This document shows, piece by piece, positions 61,850 through 64,000 of a stretch of DNA of 64,000 nt. A program made the position numbers and the translations under genes. Source of the DNA: Chara braunii (Eukaryota > Streptophyta > Charophyceae > Charales > Characeae). The stretch lies in assembly GCA_003427395.1 (NCBI GenBank), contig BFEA01000006.1:2808665-2872664 (forward strand), read 5' to 3'. The first letter of the stretch is position 1. Each line of letters opens with the position of its first letter. The notes below the pieces were generated by a model. That model had not been told where the DNA came from. It saw only the letters and a list, made by a program, of their open reading frames with translations, and did not search any database.

Positions 61850-62806
61850 GTGGGAGTAGCATCTGCTCTTACTGAGCCAAAGGGTTTGGACCAAGATGAA
61901 GGTAAGGCGCCTACGATCCCTTCTAATCCTTTGACTCGTATAGCAGAGAATGGTTCTTCTTCAACCCATCGTTCGGAACACCCTGAACTTGTCTTATGCA
62001 CTGTCTCTCTAGACGACTCTGTTGACGAGCTTGGTAACGAGTTGCTAGCATTGCGAAGTTCGTGGGCTAAGAAATCTAAGTCTAAGGGTGACCTACTACT
62101 CACGGACGCAGAGATTGCACATACAGGCGTAGGTGCACTATTGGACTCGGGATCCACGCGATCCTACACATCCGAGAAAGCAATACGCAAGTTGCATCTT
62201 GGAATGAAGATGAAAGAATTGTTTCGACCTATCACGTCTATCTTAGCTGACAGACGCACAATCACTATCTCGCAGTGTATTGATCGTATCAAACACGATG
62301 TATCTTTCCTTGTGGAAAATAATTTACCGTTTGATTTGATTATGGGAATGGATTGGCACGAGGAAGCCAACCCAGAAATCAAGTTCAAAGAAAAGATAGT
62401 GCAACTGCGGGATGCACATTCAGAATTGAAACCAATCAAACTGTATCATAAGTCTGGCTCTGACTCTAGTCTATCCTTCTGTTGTATGAGTTACCCAGCA
62501 TTTTGGTCGAAGGTTTCAAAGAAAAAGTTGGAACAGGAAGTAATAATGATCTTGATAAAGAAAGCAGGTGAATGTTGTACTTCCTATCCTCCTTCAATTG
62601 CAAAACTCGTAGACGAGTATAAAGATCTGCAAATTGAACCGACAAGAATAACTGAACGTGCTATTAAGCACACAATTGAAATTATTCCTAGCAGTAAGAT
62701 TCCCAAGGGCCTTATTTATCGAATGTCTCCTAGGGATTCCCAATGGCCCTATATCGAATGTCTCCTAGGGAACTTGAGGAACTTAGGAAACAGTTGCAGG
62801 ACTTAG
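61850..62806 (+). pseudogene. Element C protease and RT entry
   Basis: After a 75-residue linker, GALLDSGSTRSYTSEKAIRK is a canonical retroviral-type aspartic protease active site. RRTITISQCIDRIKHDVSFLVENNLPFDLIMGMDWHEEANP is the flap-to-second-block region. The linker to RT reads RITERAIKHTIEIIPSSKIPKGLIYRMSPR. There a 35-bp tandem duplication of TATCGAATGTCTCCTAGGGA (62717 and 62752) shifts the frame, so the last 25 residues are not natural. Confidence 0.85.
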
Positions 62807-63337
62807 CAGAAAAAAAGGATGGATTCGCACTAGCTCCTCTCCTTATGGTGCCCCTGTTCTATTTGTGCCCAAAAAGGAAGGTGAGTTTCGTCTCTGTATT
62901 GACTATAGAGGGTTGAATGTCGTTACTGTTAAGAATGTCGAACCTCTTCCACGTATTGACGACTTATTGGACCAGTTGCAGGGCTGTAAGTTCTTCAGTA
63001 AGATTGATCTGAAGTTTGGATACCACCAGATTGAGGTGGATCCGCGGATCAACACAAGACTGCATTCCGAACAAGGTATGGTCACTATGAGTTTGTGGTA
63101 ATGCCTTTCGGACTGACTAATGCCCCAACGACCTTTCAAAGGTCCATGAATGAATTGTTTCGTCAATGGTTGGATCAATTCGTCATTGTCTATCTCGACG
63201 ATATTCTAGTGTACAATAAGACACTAGAAAAATGTGAAAAACACTTACGTCTCGTCCTAGGGAAGTTGCGTGAGGGCAACTTTACCCAAAGAAGTCTGAG
63301 TTCGCTAAGTCCGAAGTCCTATATCTGGGACATATAA
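62807..63337 (+). pseudogene. Element C reverse transcriptase
   Basis: [71 protein letters not shown], then a frameshift near 63055, then [22 protein letters not shown] and the catalytic [20 protein letters not shown]. All core RT motifs including the Asp pair are present over two frames. The frame is lost again near 63290 (after LREGNF). Confidence 0.87.
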
Positions 63338-64000
63338 TGAACGAGGATGGCCCAAGGCCAATATAAAGAAAATATCAACAATTCGAGCTTGGCCACGACC
63401 TAAGTCTGTGACTGAGCTACAATCTTTTCTATGTTTGGCAAGCTACTATAGGAACTTTGTTAGGAACTTCTCACTGTTAGCCGCACCAATGAGATAATTA
63501 TTGAAGAAAGGAACTATCTGGTTGTGGGACAAGGATTGTGAGTCTTCTCTTAAGACGTTAAAATACGCATTGACTCATTACCCTGTTCTAAAAATTGTTG
63601 ATCCGTCTCTTCCGTTTATCGTCACGATTGATGCAAGTTAGTATGAGATTGGCGCAGTCCTTCGACAAAACGATGGCAATGGTTATAGACCCATTGAGTT
63701 TATGTCTGCACGACTCCCATAAAAAAAAGTCGCCAACTCTACCTACGAAAGGGAACTATATGCTTTAGTCTGCGCATTGAACACCTGGAAGCACTACTTG
63801 TTAGGGAGACACTTTAGTGTTTATTCAGACCACTCTACCCTGAAGTGGATAAAAACACGACCTAGACTCTCAGATAAGTTGGTACGATGGTCTGCATTTG
63901 TTGATACTTTTTGAATTAAAAACGATCCAAGGTAAGTCTAATGTGGTTGCAGATGCATTATCCAGACGGTGTGATTTCTTTGGTGCAGTTGTCTCTTATA
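63338..64000 (+). pseudogene. Element C RT thumb and RNase H, cut by window end
   Basis: SYYRNFVRNFSLLAAPM, then FIVTIDAS, a stop, YEIGAVLRQNDGNGYRPIEFMSARLP, a stop, KKVANSTYERELYALVCALNTWKHYLLG, FSVYSDHSTLKWIKTRPRLSDKLVRW. Then come VVADALSRRCDFFGAVV-like residues up to 64000. RNase H catalytic Asp and Glu positions are recognisable (IDAS, YERELYAL, SDHSTL). Three or more in-frame stops show decay. Confidence 0.83.

Larger units (their letters stand above)
57890..64000 (+). mobile_element. LTR retrotransposon C (Ty3/gypsy), plus strand, cut by the window end
   Basis: LTR, PBS, long leader, coiled-coil gag, capsid, knuckle, protease, RT and RNase H occur in order. It differs from family A in gag and in a canonical LDSG protease site. 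It is decayed: frameshifts at 60330, 61235, 61740, 62720 and 63060, and several stops in RNase H. Integrase and the 3' LTR would lie beyond 64000. Confidence 0.88.

Noticed and set aside
1-64000. CRISPR arrays, bacterial operons or defence systems
   Set aside because: No spaced short palindromic repeats, no operon-like gene packing and no ribosome binding sites; all coding signals are eukaryotic retroelements.

Overview
The window is eukaryotic repeat DNA, made almost entirely of nested, decayed LTR retrotransposons of the Ty3/gypsy (chromovirus-like) class. Support for this comes from LTR pairs, primer-binding sites resembling the plant initiator-tRNA-Met type, polypurine tracts, and broken gag-protease-RT-RNase H-integrase-chromodomain coding. 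There are also U6 snRNA-like and 18S rRNA-like fragments, microsatellites and one 105-base assembly gap. The PBS type suggests a streptophyte. From memory only, the coiled-coil gag starting near 45579 resembles predicted proteins of the charophyte alga Chara; I could not verify this. No convincing host protein gene is seen.

Layout. 1-2211: low-complexity DNA, an inverted-repeat element (1118-1557) and a U6-like pseudogene (1575-1673, minus). 2212-9655: element A1 (minus), whose pol is mostly replaced by non-coding DNA with a 590-bp tandem duplication. 9660-9782: a short host spacer with a tRNA-like sequence. 9787-16775: element A2 (minus), with the best preserved pol. 17130-26481: element A3 (plus), carrying a 202-bp MITE-like insertion in its RT. 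Its 3' LTR doubles as the 5' LTR of a truncated copy, A4 (to 29083). 29084-31800: an unrelated Ty3 pol fragment B (minus). 31840-34874: a tandem-repeat block with a 55-base poly-G run and an 18S rRNA fragment. 34875-43552: element A5 (plus). 43553-48809: duplicated DNA and a relic of another retroelement D (minus; gag, PBS, LTR). 48810-57660: element A6 (minus). 57661-57889: spacer with a second U6-like sequence. 57890-64000: element C (plus), cut by the window end in RNase H.

A1-A6 are one family or close relatives: similar LTR ends (usually TG..GAGG and CCTTGCA), the same gag, and the same pol order PR-RT-RNase H-integrase-chromodomain. The main discovery is at their gag-pol junction. In A2, A3 and A6 gag ends at the same stop and pol lies in the -1 frame. 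A G GGA AAC slippery heptamer lies 10 nt upstream of a 25-nt hairpin (8-bp stem, 9-nt loop) that spans the gag stop. The hairpin is kept in A1, A2, A3 and A6 with compensatory base changes, as expected of a programmed frameshift element. A second pattern is the large number of two-copy tandem duplications (24-590 bp) in elements and spacers alike, several of which are the lesion that breaks a reading frame.
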